Assembly: GCA_014529385.2 (NCBI GenBank)
Contig: CM043961.1
Location: 12,866,978 to 12,930,977 of the forward strand
Direction of reading: 5' to 3'
Source: Adiantum capillus-veneris
Lineage: Eukaryota > Streptophyta > Polypodiopsida > Polypodiales > Pteridaceae
DNA: 64,000 nucleotides
Positions 30,905 through 43,104 of this stretch are shown here, piece after piece. A program made the position numbers and the translations under genes. A model generated the notes under the pieces. That model saw only the letters and a list, made by a program, of their open reading frames with translations. It ran no database searches and was not told where the DNA came from. Every line of letters starts with the position of its first letter. Within the stretch, counting starts at the first letter, position 1.

Positions 30905-31606
30905 CTTCCCCTTTCGTGTCCGCTTGGGCTGTTTTTTTGTTCATGCGAGCTTCATATGCTTCACGTCTGGTCTTTTGTTGGTTCGGCGTTCTATCTTCAC
31001 TGATGTATAGTGAGCTATCCTTTAAGTAGATGCGGGTGTTTTCGAGGATAATAGCCCTCTTGCGGGCATCCAGAAGTGTGCATACGATTGCCCGATTTGC
31101 TTCGGGTTTCTTCTTGCCTACATTGTAGCTGTGTGCTTATCAAGAGCACCCTGGAGATCCTGCATCTTCTCCTCTTGGTGACGAACTCGTAGGTCTTGCA
31201 TTTGGAGCTTGTGTTCCAATTCTTGGTTTTTTAGAGCTAGGTCTTTGATTTCATCGCTCTGCTTCATGATGGTGGTATGCATCGAGGAGATGAGTCCCCA
31301 TATGTCTCGTAATGAGCATGCTGGCGTATTCCCTTCCATGATTTCAGGTCTCGGGGGGGTTGTTTGCTGTATTGGTTTGGGTCCCATGGTGCGTGTAGGT
31401 GAGGACGTGACAGAGAGGCTGCTTCTGGAAATTCGCAGGTTCACAGTGTCATTCATGTGGCCATGGTGTGCTGGTAGCCAATGTAGAGAGAGAGAGAGAG
31501 GGTGGGCAGCCCCAACAGGTGGCGCGATAGTCCACAGCCCATGTGGGTTGTAGCGCGAGAAGGAACTTTGCGCTCTGTCAACCATCCAACATGGAGGGAG
31601 GGGCAT
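30905..31606 (-). pseudogene. LINE ORF1-like nucleic-acid-binding protein
   Basis: A predicted coiled coil (KDLALKNQELEHKLQMQDLR..HQEEKMQDL; about 31280-31130) is followed, after a stop or shift near 31118, by an RNA-binding-like segment (AIVCTLLDARKRAIILENTR...YISEDRTPNQQKTRREA), reaching the ORF2 start. A coiled coil plus RRM/C-terminal region is the standard ORF1p plan. The start is uncertain; an ATG at about 31387 (MGPKPIQQ) is plausible. Confidence 0.55.
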
Positions 31607-31699
31607 GCGCTGGCTCCAAGGTGGAACCTATGGCGTGTGTTGGGCACGCATAGCCACGAGAAAGGGAGGGGTGATATTTTTTCTCCACGCGTCGACGCG

Positions 31700-32292
31700 G
31701 CTCTCCTTGCGTTGATTCTTTTTTTTCGCTTGCAGCCCTTTGGCCTTGCGTTGAGTTTTTTAAAAGAGGCCTTCTTTCAAATACTTCTAGTGTGGCCAAG
31801 GCCTTTTTTAAGGCAAAAATTTGAAACCTGCAAATTATAAAGAATTCACTTACAGAGAGTCGCAAGAACTTTGCAGAAAATCCATTTTCAGGCCTCCTTC
31901 TTCCCTCCCGACGCTCCTCTCTCCCATTTGCTCGACTTTTTGCAACAAAAAAGTGCAGAAAAGGCTTGGTTTCGTGTGAAATTTTGAGTTTTTTACCGAT
32001 TCCGCTAGCTCGGATGCACAACGTGACAACACACTAGGTAACATTCAAATCCTGTTCACGCATGCTCTGTACACATGGTTCACATGTGCTTTACAAAGCC
32101 TCGACCAATGTATATCAACTCTGGAAAACGCCAATTTTCAGATGAACATTCACTTGTCCTCTCTTGAAGGGGCTGTGCAAGGGTTTAACGCTCGTCTTGC
32201 CGCTCTCGAAAATACGGCTCAATTGACGAGTGTGCGTATTTCAGAGAATGATATCCATCTCCAACCAATTTCTCAGGGAAAGAGAAGGAGTG
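31700..32292. other. LINE 5' flank and gag-like scrap
   Basis: At about 32060-32290 a plus-strand frame reads a heptad-rich stretch (LDQCISTLENANFQ...LEGAVQGFNARLAALEN) reminiscent of a Gag N-terminus, cut off by the LTR of gypsy A. The rest shows no supported feature. Confidence 0.3.
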
Positions 32293-32945
32293 TGTAATAG
32301 ACTTGGGCACCCCAAGCCGAGAATCTAATGCAGCACACGTAAGAGAAACCGAAAACAAATTAACAAACTGAACAAAATTGCGAGAGAGGACATGGCACGA
32401 CGAAGTTCCGCGCCTTGAGAGATTGGCCCCAAAGACTGGCGCCCCTTTCGGTATTTCTTTATTATTGATGCTTCACAAAATACAATGTCTGAGGGTCCTC
32501 GTCTCTGCTACGCTCCACAACGTACAACTGGCAAGAGAGAGGCCCTTACATTTTATTTCTACGATGTGGGCCTTCCAAAAGCAGTGTACATAAAAAGCTT
32601 CAAGTCTAAAAGCATTTGGTCCCAAAGCCTAGCGCAAATTGTGGAAATCCGTACAGGTCACGTCAACAATCGACGCGATTAGTGGGATGTCCGTTCAGCG
32701 GTGCCACGTGAGCAATTCTTACCCAAATTGGGATGCTTGCTTTATTTTAGGGTTCTTGTGTCCCCTGGGCCCCATTGGACAGGACCTATAAGTTGGAACA
32801 ATTTATAAAATTGAATCTTCATTTTTGGCCTCTCGAAATTGGTTCTACAAGTTGTTTTAACTAAATAAGCATCTTTCACTAGGGTTTGCACCTCCGTCTG
32901 TCCGAAGTGTGTCCAGTCGCCATGCCACGTCATCACTTTGTGAGA
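32293..32945 (-). repeat. 3' LTR of gypsy A
   Basis: 653 bp. On the plus strand it starts TGTAATAGACTTGGGC and ends CTTTGTGAGA, the last bases being a mutated form of the GTGACA seen in related LTRs. It contains the conserved block GGCCCCAAAGACTGGCGCCC at about 32426. The minus-strand polypurine tract (complement of TACCCCCCTCTTG, 32946-32958) lies directly outside. Confidence 0.8.
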
Positions 32946-33299
32946 TACCCCCCTCTTGAAAGAATTGTAATCGCCCTCAATTACGCCTGCAAAACTAACA
33001 TAAGCTAGAAGCTAGTTTAGTAGATACCGACTCTAAGTACTGACGCACTAGACAACACATATCCAACACTCGCACAAAGATGACAATCACTGAACATTCA
33101 AACCGCATTCACATCACTATCCTCGTTAAGATCTTGGATGAAAATCATGATCTATTGTAACATATTTAGCATTCACGTCGAGATCTCACCGATCTCACGA
33201 GAATGTCGTGATTAACTAAATCTTGTTAATATCATATCCACATCACCTCTCTTGTGCAGTCCCAGCTACACTAGATTCAACCCATTGATCATTGGGAAC

Positions 33300-34799
33300 T
33301 CTTGGAATAGTCGAAGCTAGACCAAAAGCCTCAAGGTAAAGTTCCAAAATTTGAGGAGTATCTGCTAGGTCCTCCTCCTCCATCCCACGTTGCATCCAAT
33401 GTAGGATAGTTCTTAAACTTGACTAAGAATCGCCGTATCACTTTACCTTTCACTTTTCTTCCTTGTGAGTCAGTATCTGTTTTGGAATGAGAATCTCCTC
33501 GGTTTCTTCCACTTCAGGTTGCTCCTCAGGCTCCCTGTCCACTGGTACCTCACCTTTGAAAGGTTTCAATAGACTCACATGAAATGCATTGTGAATCTTC
33601 CAAGTATCTGGTAACTTCAATGTGAAGGATACATCATTGATCTTCTCTTGAATTTGGAAAGGGCCATAGTATCGCATACTTATCTTTGGAAAAAGCTGCT
33701 CCTTACCCTTTCGTTTTTGTAGGCGTTCCTTCTCAAACCGTAAAAGCACCCAATCATTCTCCTTCAGCTGCAAGTCACGTCGATGCTTGTCCGCTGCCTT
33801 CTTATGCCGTGCTTGAGACTTCTCAAGAGCCTCGCGCATTTTAGGAAAAGCAGTGTCCATATTCAGATTGTATTGATCTGCTTCAAAAATCTCATCTTTG
33901 GTGCTTAGAAAAGGTGGAACCTTCTTAGCACCCTCTTACCTCAAATGGTGCCTTCCTTGCGACGTATGAACTATGTTTTTGTAGGCAAACTCCACCAAGG
34001 GCAAATACTTCTCCCACTGAGCCTTTTCATCTGAAATATATGACTTCAACAAGTCCAAAACCACTGAATTGGCTATCTCAAATTTCTCGTTAGTCTGTGG
34101 GTGGAATGAGGATGAGAACTGCAATCGTGTGACAATGTTCTCCGAGATTGCCCTCCAAAACAAACTTGTGAACCGGGGATCTCTGTCCGAAACAATAGAC
34201 TTCGGGATACCATGTAATCAAAAAATTTGCGAGAGAAACAGTTTAGCCAAATGATCGGGCTTAACTGTCTTCTTTACCGGAATGAAGTGAGTGTGCTTAC
34301 TGAATTTGTCAATGATTGTCCAAATGCCATCATGCCCACTATGAGTCTTAGGTAGATAAAAAGTAAAGTCCATTTCTATGCTTTCCCATGGTCGGGAAGG
34401 TATGGGTAGAGGTTGTAGAAGACCCGATGCCTTGTACCGGTCAAACTTGACCCTTTGGCATGCTAAACAACTGTGAACAAACTCGTCCACATTCTTTTTG
34501 AGCCTCGGCCAATAGAAGTAACGCTCGACGCCTTTCAACGTGGTATCTATGCCGCGGTGGCCCGAAAAAGGTGGATAGTGGCACTCTGTCATAACCTTTT
34601 CCCTCAACGGCTGCAGAACACACAACATTGTTTTCCACATGAAATAGCCTTTTGAATAAAATAGCCTGCAACTGTCTGCCCACGCTGTGACTGCAAAATC
34701 AGGGTTGGTGGCGTACCGATCTACCATATCCTCGAAGCTTTCATGATGAATCACCAAAATAGCCAAAACCAATGGCTTGCGAGATAACACGTCTGCCAC
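33300..34799 (-). pseudogene. Gypsy A integrase and chromodomain-like tail
   Basis: 34799-34218 carries the zinc-binding N-terminus (H..H then CLACQRVKFD) and the first catalytic Asp (SIEMDFTFYLP) followed by WTIIDKFSKHTHFIP. 34163-33936 gives the central core to its second part (FSSSFHPQTNEKFEIANSVV). 33860-33450 contains the GPY/F-like region (LRFEKERLQ...YGPFQIQEKIND) and HNAFHVSLLKPF. The end (ILELYLEAFGLA-like, about 33320) is the chromodomain tail. Breaks at 34215 and 33933 show it is dead. Confidence 0.8.
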
Positions 34800-34800
34800 T

Positions 34801-35726
34801 AAAGGACGTTCTCTTGAAAGTTACTCCATTCAAGAAGATTGAAGATTCAGAGAAGATGCGAAAGTTTGAAGGTGGGTTGCATGAAGCCTTGCAAAAGGCT
34901 ATGAAGCTTTATCCACAAAGCAATTTACAAATACTTACGGAATCCGTTCGCATAGCTGACGCTATACACCAGAAAGCACTTATCATACTAAGCAGAAAGC
35001 TCTTAATAATCGGACCTCTTCTACTTCTTCTTCGCAAAAGAAGAAAAGAACCGTCTGAGATGCAGAAGCAAAACTTAATCAGCCCAAGAGAGGGAAATAT
35101 CTTTGTCCCGTAGAATTGAGAACCTATATGAGTGAAGGGAGATGTTTCAAGTGTGGAGAAATTGGAGATGTGAAGGGTGATTGCCCCACTAAAACCCCAC
35201 AGCCCCCTTCTTCTAATGCAGTAACAGATTGCAGGGTAATACCACCAAGGATGGTAAAGAAAGATCTGTTTTAAAGGAATGGAGCAACATTAACAACCAG
35301 CGGGCACTTAGATTGTTTGATACAGGCAGTACGGATAACTTCATCTCTATGAAGCTTGCTGAAGACCTCAATTTACAGCCCAACCGCTTTGGTGTCTTTT
35401 TTTAAGCATCATCTGCTTTTAAAGGACAAAACTCCAGTTCTACTCCTATCATAGGGGAAGCTGAATTTACAGATAGACAACTACAAAGATCAAGAATATT
35501 TCTTATTAGCTTCACTTGAGGTATGTGATGTAATCTTGGGAATGCCTTGGCACTACAAGATGCATCTTATGATTTATCCCTGATTATGTTCAAAAAACCC
35601 TGTCCTTTTATCATAAAGGAAAGCATCATGTTGTAACTGTTGATGCAGGTGATTGCGTATTCCCATCGCCAACTACATTGCAATTTAGAAGGAAATGAAA
35701 AAGTGTGTTTCAACGTACTTAAATTT

Positions 35727-35803
<77 letters not shown>

Positions 35804-36579
35804 TGTCTTCTTCACAACTTTCTCCCTCTTTAGAGCAAACTAGAATTAAGTTGTTAGAATGTTTTGAAGATTGTTTTGCGGATGGACTTCCAAATGAACT
35901 TGTACCCTCTCGACATGAGGATCATACAATTGATTTGATCCCAGAGAGTTCTCCTCCAAATCAGCCCCCTTATAGAGTCAGTTTAATGCAACAAGAGGAG
36001 ATACTCAAGAAGGTTAATGAACTTTTGGAGAAGGGTTTAATAAGGCCTACTACTTCTCCATATTGTTCACCTGTCTTGTTAGTACAAAAAAAGGATGGCA
36101 CATTCCGTATGTGCACAGATTATAGATCTTTAAACAAGATCACAGTCAAGAATCGATTCCCAATCCTTGCGATTGATGACATTCTTGACAAGTCACAAGG
36201 AGCAAGTATTTTTAGTCGTATAAACTTGAAGAGCTGATAACATCAAATCCACATTGCTCCTCAGGATGTGCATAAAACTTCATTTAGAACAATCTTTGGT
36301 TGTATGAATTCTCAGTGATGCCTTTTGGACTCACTAATACACCAACAACTTTCAATAGAATTTTCTTGGCCTTTGTTCCTATTATCGGTGTTTCATTCGA
36401 GCCTTTGGCGCTATAGCTAGTCCTCTCCATGATTTAACTAAGATGCGGATTCCATTCCATTGGGGACATGGACAAAAACAAGCTTTTGAAACGCTTAAGT
36501 GTTTATTTAGTCACAGACCTATCCTCACCGTCCCTAATCTTTGCAAACCTTTTGAGGCGTATTGCGATGCATATGGAGA
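34801..36579 (+). pseudogene. Gypsy B gag end, protease and RT (first part)
   Basis: Gag C-terminal helix region (FEGGLHEALQKAMKLYPQSN), then a CCHC knuckle (CFKCGEIGDVKGDCP, with one histidine position altered). Protease motif LFDTGSTDNFIS is at about 35312. RT starts in an open frame (35695-36237) with LVQKKDGTFRMCTDYRSLNK and FSRINLKS. After a stop, the MPFGLTNTPTTFNR block follows, then an internal deletion removes the catalytic DD box. The connection region (MRIPFHWGHGQKQAFETLKC) leads into FEAYCDA, where the solo LTR cuts in. A (GA)n tract at 35731-35801 sits between protease and RT and is read as a run of Arg-Glu. Confidence 0.75.
35731..35801. repeat. (GA)n microsatellite inside gypsy B pol
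   Basis: About 35 GA units. The tract keeps the surrounding frame open (RERE run) and sits between protease and RT, where the flanking gypsy protein is otherwise colinear. Confidence 0.9.
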
Positions 36580-38065
36580 TTGTGTGAAACCGGCCCGTGG
36601 GGCGGTAGGCGTTGGCTTTCACCCGAAATTCTTTACTTTAGACACACACAGAGTACTTTGCAAAGATAACTTGTAACGGGGATTAACACCTAAGTACACA
36701 CACGGCTCGGAAGCTAGAATGCTCCGAGCAGACACTGACAACCTGTAGGCCCCAAAATTGGCGCCCCTTTCGGTATTTCTTTATTCTTTAACAAAGGGAA
36801 TAAAACCTGTGATCTCCTACGAGCTGCCCTGCACAATCAAGGCTAAGAAACACTTGTTCTGGCCCGATTTCGGCAGCATAACTGTACTAGGACGCTTCAC
36901 AGTCAGTATCCCCACGCAATAGGTGACTTTCCCGACGCATACGGACACTTTGCAAAACCTGGCGAGAATCTGCAGCATGCTGAATTCTCTGTTTTCTGCC
37001 CTGAAAATGCGCCAGTTCACCTATACAGCGGTCCCCTCGCGTCCCCGAACTTCCTGGGGGTATTAGGGTCCGTTTAGGGCCGAAACCCTAAACCTGCAAA
37101 AATACACAGCAGGCTGTAATTCCCTGTTTTGGGCTCCGTTTCGCGTGCCGGTCGCATCAGTAGCAAGACCTCGAGCTCCCGCACCTGTAGGGCTACTTGC
37201 CCTTTGAATCGGACGAGATTTCTGGCGTGAAACCTCTCCGAATTCACCTGTACCTGCGGGGGATTAGCTGCTAGCTAATCCGGTACCTGTGCAAGAGGCT
37301 CTTGCCTCGGCAATCGCGCATGAACCCACATAACTGTACATTGGTCAAATGAAAAGCCCACTAGTGGGGCATAACATACTGCTCGTAGGGGAGAGAGAGA
37401 GGAGTGTAGCGTGCAGGGCATCACTCCTGGCACCGCACTATACATAAGAGGGAAAGGAAGCACTCCATAGCTCTAACTTGTGTGACAGAATGCAAAAGAG
37501 GCCTCCTCCCAGCTTAAAAATCAGCGCCCATTTTTCCCTTGTGAGGCAAGTGCACAGAAATGTGCCACTGGGCGCATTTACAAGCATCTTCCGTTTCGGG
37601 TTCTCCGCTTAAAAAAAATCCTGACCGGTTGCCCAGTTGACTTCGCGGCAGAGATGTAAAATGTTCCCCTAGTCATACCGGAGGTAATGACGCGAACACA
37701 TTTCTCGGCCCAAAATAGCAGTTCCCTAAATTTTAGGAGATGCTTCCGTTGGGCTCCCACTGGTCTTTTGACCATCTATCCTCATTGGGACCGCATCCAA
37801 AAATGCAATGTGGCCCAACTATCGGATACTTTCAGTTGGTAGTCACACCTGACTTTAGGCCTTTATTGAGTTCGCTTCCTAGTATCCACCAACTTGCTAA
37901 GTGCGACGGGGTGACCTATATGATCTTGCTCTGAGCCTAGACATTATTTTACCATACGAATTCCAGTGCCGACCACTACCCATCTGCAGGTGAAACTACC
38001 GTTCACATTGGCCATGCAATGTCCGACCGTTTGCTACTTCAAGAAGAGGGTCTCAAGAATAAAAC

Positions 38066-41000
38066 CATAGTTACATGGGACGGCGGGTCGGGGTCGGGAA
38101 CGGCAAAAGTCAGGAAACGGGGACGGGGGTCGGAACGGCAAAAAGAAAAAGAGAGTTTTTTTGGCATTTTTTGACCTGCACACATGCCACACACATAGAG
38201 CATCACTTTGACCATAAATTTACACTAAATAGACCAAAGAACACGAGTCATATAGGCTGAAATGTGCTAATAAAATATCGATGATCGATGGATACAAAAT
38301 GAGAAGTGCATGCCACAAGGGCTCAAGAGTCAAAAAGCCTAAAGGACTTAGGACAAGCCTGAGGCCTCAAGGATAACAAAAAGTACAAAGGGCTATGTAG
38401 TAGGTAGAGTCGTAGACTCAAGAGTCTAGACTCGAGAGTCGAGTGATCAATGATCATCAAACTCAAGAAGTGCTCGCCTGCTGAATCTCCACATTGTCGT
38501 CGTAGTCGAGGTCGTCAGCAACGTATGAGGGCTCCGGCTCGGGAGGCTCGCATTGAGGCTCGAAATCCTCCTCTAGCTCCTCCAAAAGAGTATCGGCCAT
38601 AGATGGATTCTCTTGTGCCATCTCCCACTCAGTGAAAGGATCTGCCTTGTGTGTGATGCTCTTGGCAAGCATGCGCAAGTTAGCGCTCACAAACACCAAA
38701 TCATTGGCCCTCTGAACGCCAAGGCGATTCCTCTTCTTAGAGGCAATGTGGCTGTACACACTCCATAGTTTCTCCAAGCAACTAGTGGTACATGCTTGGC
38801 TAAGGACACGAACAGCCAAGCGCTGCAAATGTGGGCCATCTCCTCCATAGTCCTCCCACCACAAAACCGAGCCAATCTTGTTGCGATCAAGCTGTGCATC
38901 TACACATCCATAGGAGCCCTTCTTTTGCCTGTAGTTGAGTAGCTCGTCTCTAATCTTGCGCCTAATGTCACTGCTAGGCTCAAGGCGCTCCAATGCAAGC
39001 CGCCATCCTTTGCTCACCTCCTTGTTGGTCTCTTGACGCCTTCCTTGAAACTCAGGGTCAAGCACATAAGCTGCCGCATGAAGTGGAGAGTAGTATCCAT
39101 TCCACCTCGACTCACACAAGCCATGAATCTCCGCATACTGAACAGGGTCAGGCACAAGCTTCTCAAGTGCCTCTATCATCCGATCCATGGCTTCGTAGAC
39201 TTTGCCAATGCATGGCTGCAAGCCATCCACCACTCGAAGTAGGTGTAGAATAGGCTTGACCATGGCGTCAAGAGTCTTCACCTCCTCCCACCAAGCGGCG
39301 TTGTCGGCCCATTCTCGGCATTTCAATCCTATTGTTGATGTAGACTCCGGCATGGCCTGGAACTCATCACTGAGAAAGAGGCCCCTTAAGGCTCCGCCAC
39401 ATGTAGACAAGCGGCCTAGCATAAGCCAATTGAATGCAAATCTTGTCTCTGAATATTTGAGCAAAGACAACTGGCTCCTCTTTGAGAATTCATGGCGCAC
39501 TTTTTGATGGTTGAGCACAAAGGAGACAATTCGAGAGGCGTCACCAATGGTGGGTGAAATCCATGACAAGTTCCCTATGTCCTTGAGGAGGTTATTGAGG
39601 CAATGCGCCATGCAAAATGTGACATGGATGCTGGGATACATGCCCTCAATGATAGCTCCGGCTACCCTATTTGACGCCTCTCCATCTGCAACCATACAAA
39701 GGACATTCTCCGGGTAGGTGATCTCTATGGTGCTTGTCCACTCCGCAGCAAGCATCTCGGCGGCCTTGCCACTATCGGATGCATCATGTGACTCCACAAA
39801 GTACATCTCTCCCCGAGAGTAGGCCACCACCCCGTGGATGGACCGCTTGCGGGTGTCGCTCCATCCATCTACAAGAAGAGAGACGCCATTGGTCTCCCAC
39901 AAATCCTTTGTTGCTTGGGCCGCTTGCTCCACGACAAGCTTCTCTTTGTCAAGAAGGGTGGTGCGAAGCCTCTCCGATGAAGGTGGCACATTAGAGGAAC
40001 CATATTCCCCTATTTTCGTAACCATGGTTCGAAAGTATGGAGACCTATCCACACAAAATAGAGCATGTTGCGTTAGTATGGAGAGTCGAGAAATTATAAC
40101 CCATTATGAATACAAAATGGAAGATTGCAATGTGCATATGCCAAGGGAAACTCACCGCGAAGCATGGAAGGCAATGTGGTCGTGGAAGAAGAATCGGGCA
40201 ACCGACCTATCTACCTCTTCCTTCAATTTAGGATTCCAATTTTCGTTGAGAGTGGTTTGGCGATGCGGAAGGGAAGAGGACGGTGTAGATCCATGGCTCT
40301 TGAAGGTTCGAGAGATGTCGTCAAGTTGGCTTCCCTTTGCTCTCGCGGTGTCGCCGTAGCGGAGGGATCAACGGCAACAAAACGGCCCCTCTTGGCCGCT
40401 TCCGCAACCTCATACATCGTGAGTTTCTCAAGAAGATCCAACCTCTTCTCGGGAGCTACATGAGGGCAAAACTTCACCTCGTGACCGGGTTCATGAAGAA
40501 GATGGGCTCGCACTTTGTTTGAACCACCCGTTCTCTTGTATGGACATAGCTTGCACGTCCATGGTCTTGCACCGCCACCTTTGCCACGCGAGCTAAAGTC
40601 GACTTCATCCCACCACGACCACGTTTGCACGGCGGGCCTCCTTCGAGAAGAAGCGGCTTGAGAAGTGGAGTTGGCTTGAGATGACATGATGGTGGAGAGA
40701 CTCGAGAGAGTAGAGCTTAGAAGTTAGAAGGGTTAGAGGAGAGCTTGTGTGGAGAGAGAGTAAAGGAGAGCTTCAAAGTGGGTAGAAGAGGGAGAGGAGA
40801 GCTTCAAAGTTCAAACTTGAGCCTTGAGCTTGAGGGAAATGGAATGAGCTTGAGCCTTGAGCTTGAGGGAAATGGAATGAGCATTGAGCATTGAGACTAT
40901 GAGTATTAAGAGGCCCAAGGGAGCCTTTTATAGCCACCCAAGGGCCAAGGCTTAAAAAATATGGCAGTTGGGGCTGCACAGAGCCGTTGCAAACGGTAAA

Positions 41001-41208
41001 AAACGGTCACTTTTTTGAATCCGACCCCGGCCGACCCCTGTCGTCCCCGTCCGGTCCGTCCGGCCCCGGCCGTCCCCGGTCCGTCCCCCCTGCGACCCGC
41101 CTGTCCTGCCCGTTTTCCGTCCGTCCCTCGGCGTTCCCAGCCGTTCCCGGCCCGGTTACGGCCGTTCCCCGGCCCTAGGGCCCGTCCCCCCCGTCCCTCG
41201 TAACTATG
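38066..41208 (-). mobile_element. hAT transposon (copy 2), complete ends and 8-bp target duplication
   Basis: 3143 bp. Terminal inverted repeats start CATAGTTACATGGGACGG (left) and CATAGTTACGAGGGACGG (right, complement). A perfect 8-bp duplication AATAAAAC (38058-38065 and 41209-41216) identifies a hAT insertion. Both ends carry GC-rich arrays of GGGACGG/GGTCGG/GGAACGG units (38075-38145; 41020-41200). The transposase lies inside on the minus strand. The clean ends suggest a younger copy than the one at 13113-16540. Confidence 0.92.
38463..40687 (-). CDS. hAT transposase (BED finger, DUF659, dimerisation domain)
   Basis: Two main exons. Exon 1 (40687 to about 40155) starts MSSQANSTSQ and has a BED finger (TWSWWDEV, CKLCPYKRTG, HLLHEPGH), then LPHRQTTLNENWNPK and FFFHDHIAFHAS, ending at a GTGAGT donor. 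The finger and the later part lie in different frames, so one frameshift (or a small extra intron) lies between about 40400 and 40330. Exon 2 (40052-38463) is open for about 529 codons. It shows DUF659 (SLLVDGWSDTRKRSIHGVVAY, MVADGEASN, CMAHCLNNLLKDIG), SRWNGYYSPLHAAAYVLDPE, and the hAT dimerisation region (LSQACTTSCLEKLWSVYSHIAS), ending in an acidic tail. It binds the element ends and catalyses cut-and-paste movement. This is the better preserved of the two transposases; activity is doubtful because of the exon 1 frame break. Confidence 0.8.
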
Positions 41209-41308
41209 AATAAAACAAAACCCCTTGGAAAGAAACCAACAACTAAAGTTAGCAGTTGCCACGTCCTCGTGACATAGTTAACAGTTGCCACGTCCCCGTG
41301 ACATTGTG

Positions 41309-43083
41309 TAGGAGGAGTACTGCACCAAGAGGGTCACGCCATAGCTTATGAAAGCCGGTGCCTTAAAGATGTAGATTTGCATGCTTCCATTTATGAGAAA
41401 GAGCTAATGGCAGTAATTCATGCTCTTTCCACATGGAAACATGATCTTTTGGGAGCTGATTTTGTAATTAAGACTGATCATTAGAGTCTTCGCTACTTCC
41501 TCACACAAAGAAAGTTATCAAAAAAGCAGATGAGATGGGCCAACTTTCTTTCCATGTTTCATTTTCAGATTTTTTATACTTTTGGAAACAAGAATGCCGT
41601 TGCAGATGCCCTTTCTAGATGTCCTAAGGTCGCTACTTTGACAACTATTTATCATGAGGAACTAGAATATCTTAGTGAGATGTATCCTCAAGATCTAGAT
41701 TTTGCTACGATCTGGGCCGAACTCCAAGCAAGACACTCAAGGCCACCTTACGCTTTTAAAGATAATACATTATATCATCAACAAGCTATATGTATAGCTC
41801 AACCCTTAGGACAGAAGGTGATAGAAGAAGTACATGATTCTCCCTATGCAGGCCATCGAGGGATTTTTGCAAGTACTAATGCTCTCCAAAGGTTTTTCTT
41901 CTGGCCAACTCTTCGGACGGACATTGAGAAATATGTTCGTGAGTGTTTAGTATGTCAGAAAGTGAAATATGACAGACATAAAGTTTATGGCAAGCTTCAG
42001 CCACTCCTTGTGCCTAACACGCAATGGGAAAGTATTGCCATGGATTTTATTATAGAACTTCCTAAATCAGAGAATGGAAAAGATGCAATTTGGACTATTA
42101 TAGACAGATTCAATAAGCAAGCACATTTCCTTCTAGTTAAGAAAACAATCAAAGCTGATCACATGGCTAGAGTATTTCTAGCTTAGATTTTTAAACATCT
42201 TGGATTGCTAAAACCTATTGTCAGCGATAAAAATCCTCGCGTGATTAGTTTATTTTGACAAGCACTATTTGAGAATTTGGAAACTAAGCTTGATTTTTCA
42301 TCAGCTTATCATCCACATACAGGTGGTCAAAGCGGAATCGCTAATGCCACTGTTTTAGACCTTCTCAAGTGCTATGTTTCGGAAAGACAATCCGAATGGA
42401 AACAATATTTACCATCAATTGAGTTTGCAAATAACAATACCAACATTCCTCAACGGGTAAAGCTCCCTTCAAAATTATTTATGGGAAGCGACTTTCACTT
42501 CCTATTTTAGTCACCAGAGAAAACATCTTTGCCGCATACGAATTTGTGCGTGATATTGATACTGCCTATCAACAAGTAAAACAAGCGATTCTTCGCTCTC
42601 AAGAGAAGCAGAAGAGAAAAGCAGACAAGCACAAAAGGGATCTCAATCTTCAAAAAGGACAATACATCCTGCTTAAGTTTGAGAAAGCTAGATTGAAAAA
42701 ACATGTTAAACTTTCCCATAGATTTTATGGCCGTTCAAAATCACTGATAAAGTGTATAATGTGACTTTTAGAGTGGATTTTCCTTCTTATTGGTGCATCC
42801 ATAATGCTTGTCATGTAAGTCTCCTCTAACCGTATGTTGGTTCTCCTCTTGTGGTTCCAATACAGGAAGATCCTCCAGCAGTCGGTGAGACTGAGGAAAT
42901 CCTTTAGCCAGAACACATAATACACCACTCGGAGAGACAACTAAAGTTCGGGAGATTACATCGAAAGTGTTTAGTCAAGTTTAAAACTACACCCCTTTAG
43001 ATGCAAAGTGGATGACTGAGTCAGATCTCAAGGATTACCCAGACATCTTGCACAATTATGTTGACGCTCTACAGGTGAGCTCA
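41309..43083 (+). pseudogene. Gypsy B RNase H end, integrase and chromodomain-like tail
   Basis: Starts GGVLHQEGHA (RNase H). ELMAVIHALSTWKHDLLGADF follows, with a stop at the DHQSLRYF site. The 41530-42186 block contains the zinc-binding region (HDSPYAGHRG, CLVCQKVKYD), WESIAMDFIIELP (first catalytic Asp) and WTIIDRFNKQAHF. The core continues at 42277 (SSAYHPHTGGQSGIANATV). 42546-42764 holds DKHKRDLNLQKGQYILLKFE, and the tail (about 43000-43075) ends ESDLKDYPDILHNYVDALQ. At least four stops or frameshifts are present. Confidence 0.8.
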
Positions 43084-43104
43084 TCTACTTAGAACCAAGA
43101 GGGA

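Larger units (their letters stand above)
27407..31700 (-). mobile_element. Near-complete LINE retrotransposon
   Basis: Minus-strand LINE with an ORF1-like region (about 31606-30905) and an ORF2 (about 30870-27428) holding an APE endonuclease, RT and a C-terminal zinc-binding motif. Instead of a plain poly(A), the 3' end carries reiterated AAATC units (27410-27425 on the complement) followed by the TC/GA tract. A few frameshifts and a catalytic-site change make it inactive. Confidence 0.8.
32293..34800 (-). mobile_element. Ty3/gypsy element A, 3' part only
   Basis: Minus-strand chromovirus-type gypsy cut off at 34800, where plus-strand gypsy B begins. It keeps the 3' LTR (32293-32945), polypurine tract, chromodomain-like tail, integrase and the last residues of RNase H (VADVLSRKP). 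Gag, protease and RT are missing. Confidence 0.8.
36585..41303 (-). mobile_element. Solo LTR inserted in gypsy B (itself carrying a hAT element)
   Basis: Begins TGAAACCGGC and ends CCCGTGACA, with a perfect 5-bp target duplication TTGTG (36580-36584 and 41304-41308). Without the hAT element and its 8-bp duplication it is about 1.57 kb. Removing it rejoins gypsy B RNase H in frame (FEAYCDA..GDCV into GGVLHQEGHA), which confirms a single insertion. It carries the GGCGCCCCTTTCGGTATTTC block at about 36760, in the orientation that indicates a minus-strand LTR. The right end has a 29-bp tandem repeat (about 41245-41303). A solo LTR forms by recombination between the two LTRs of a full element. Confidence 0.85.
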
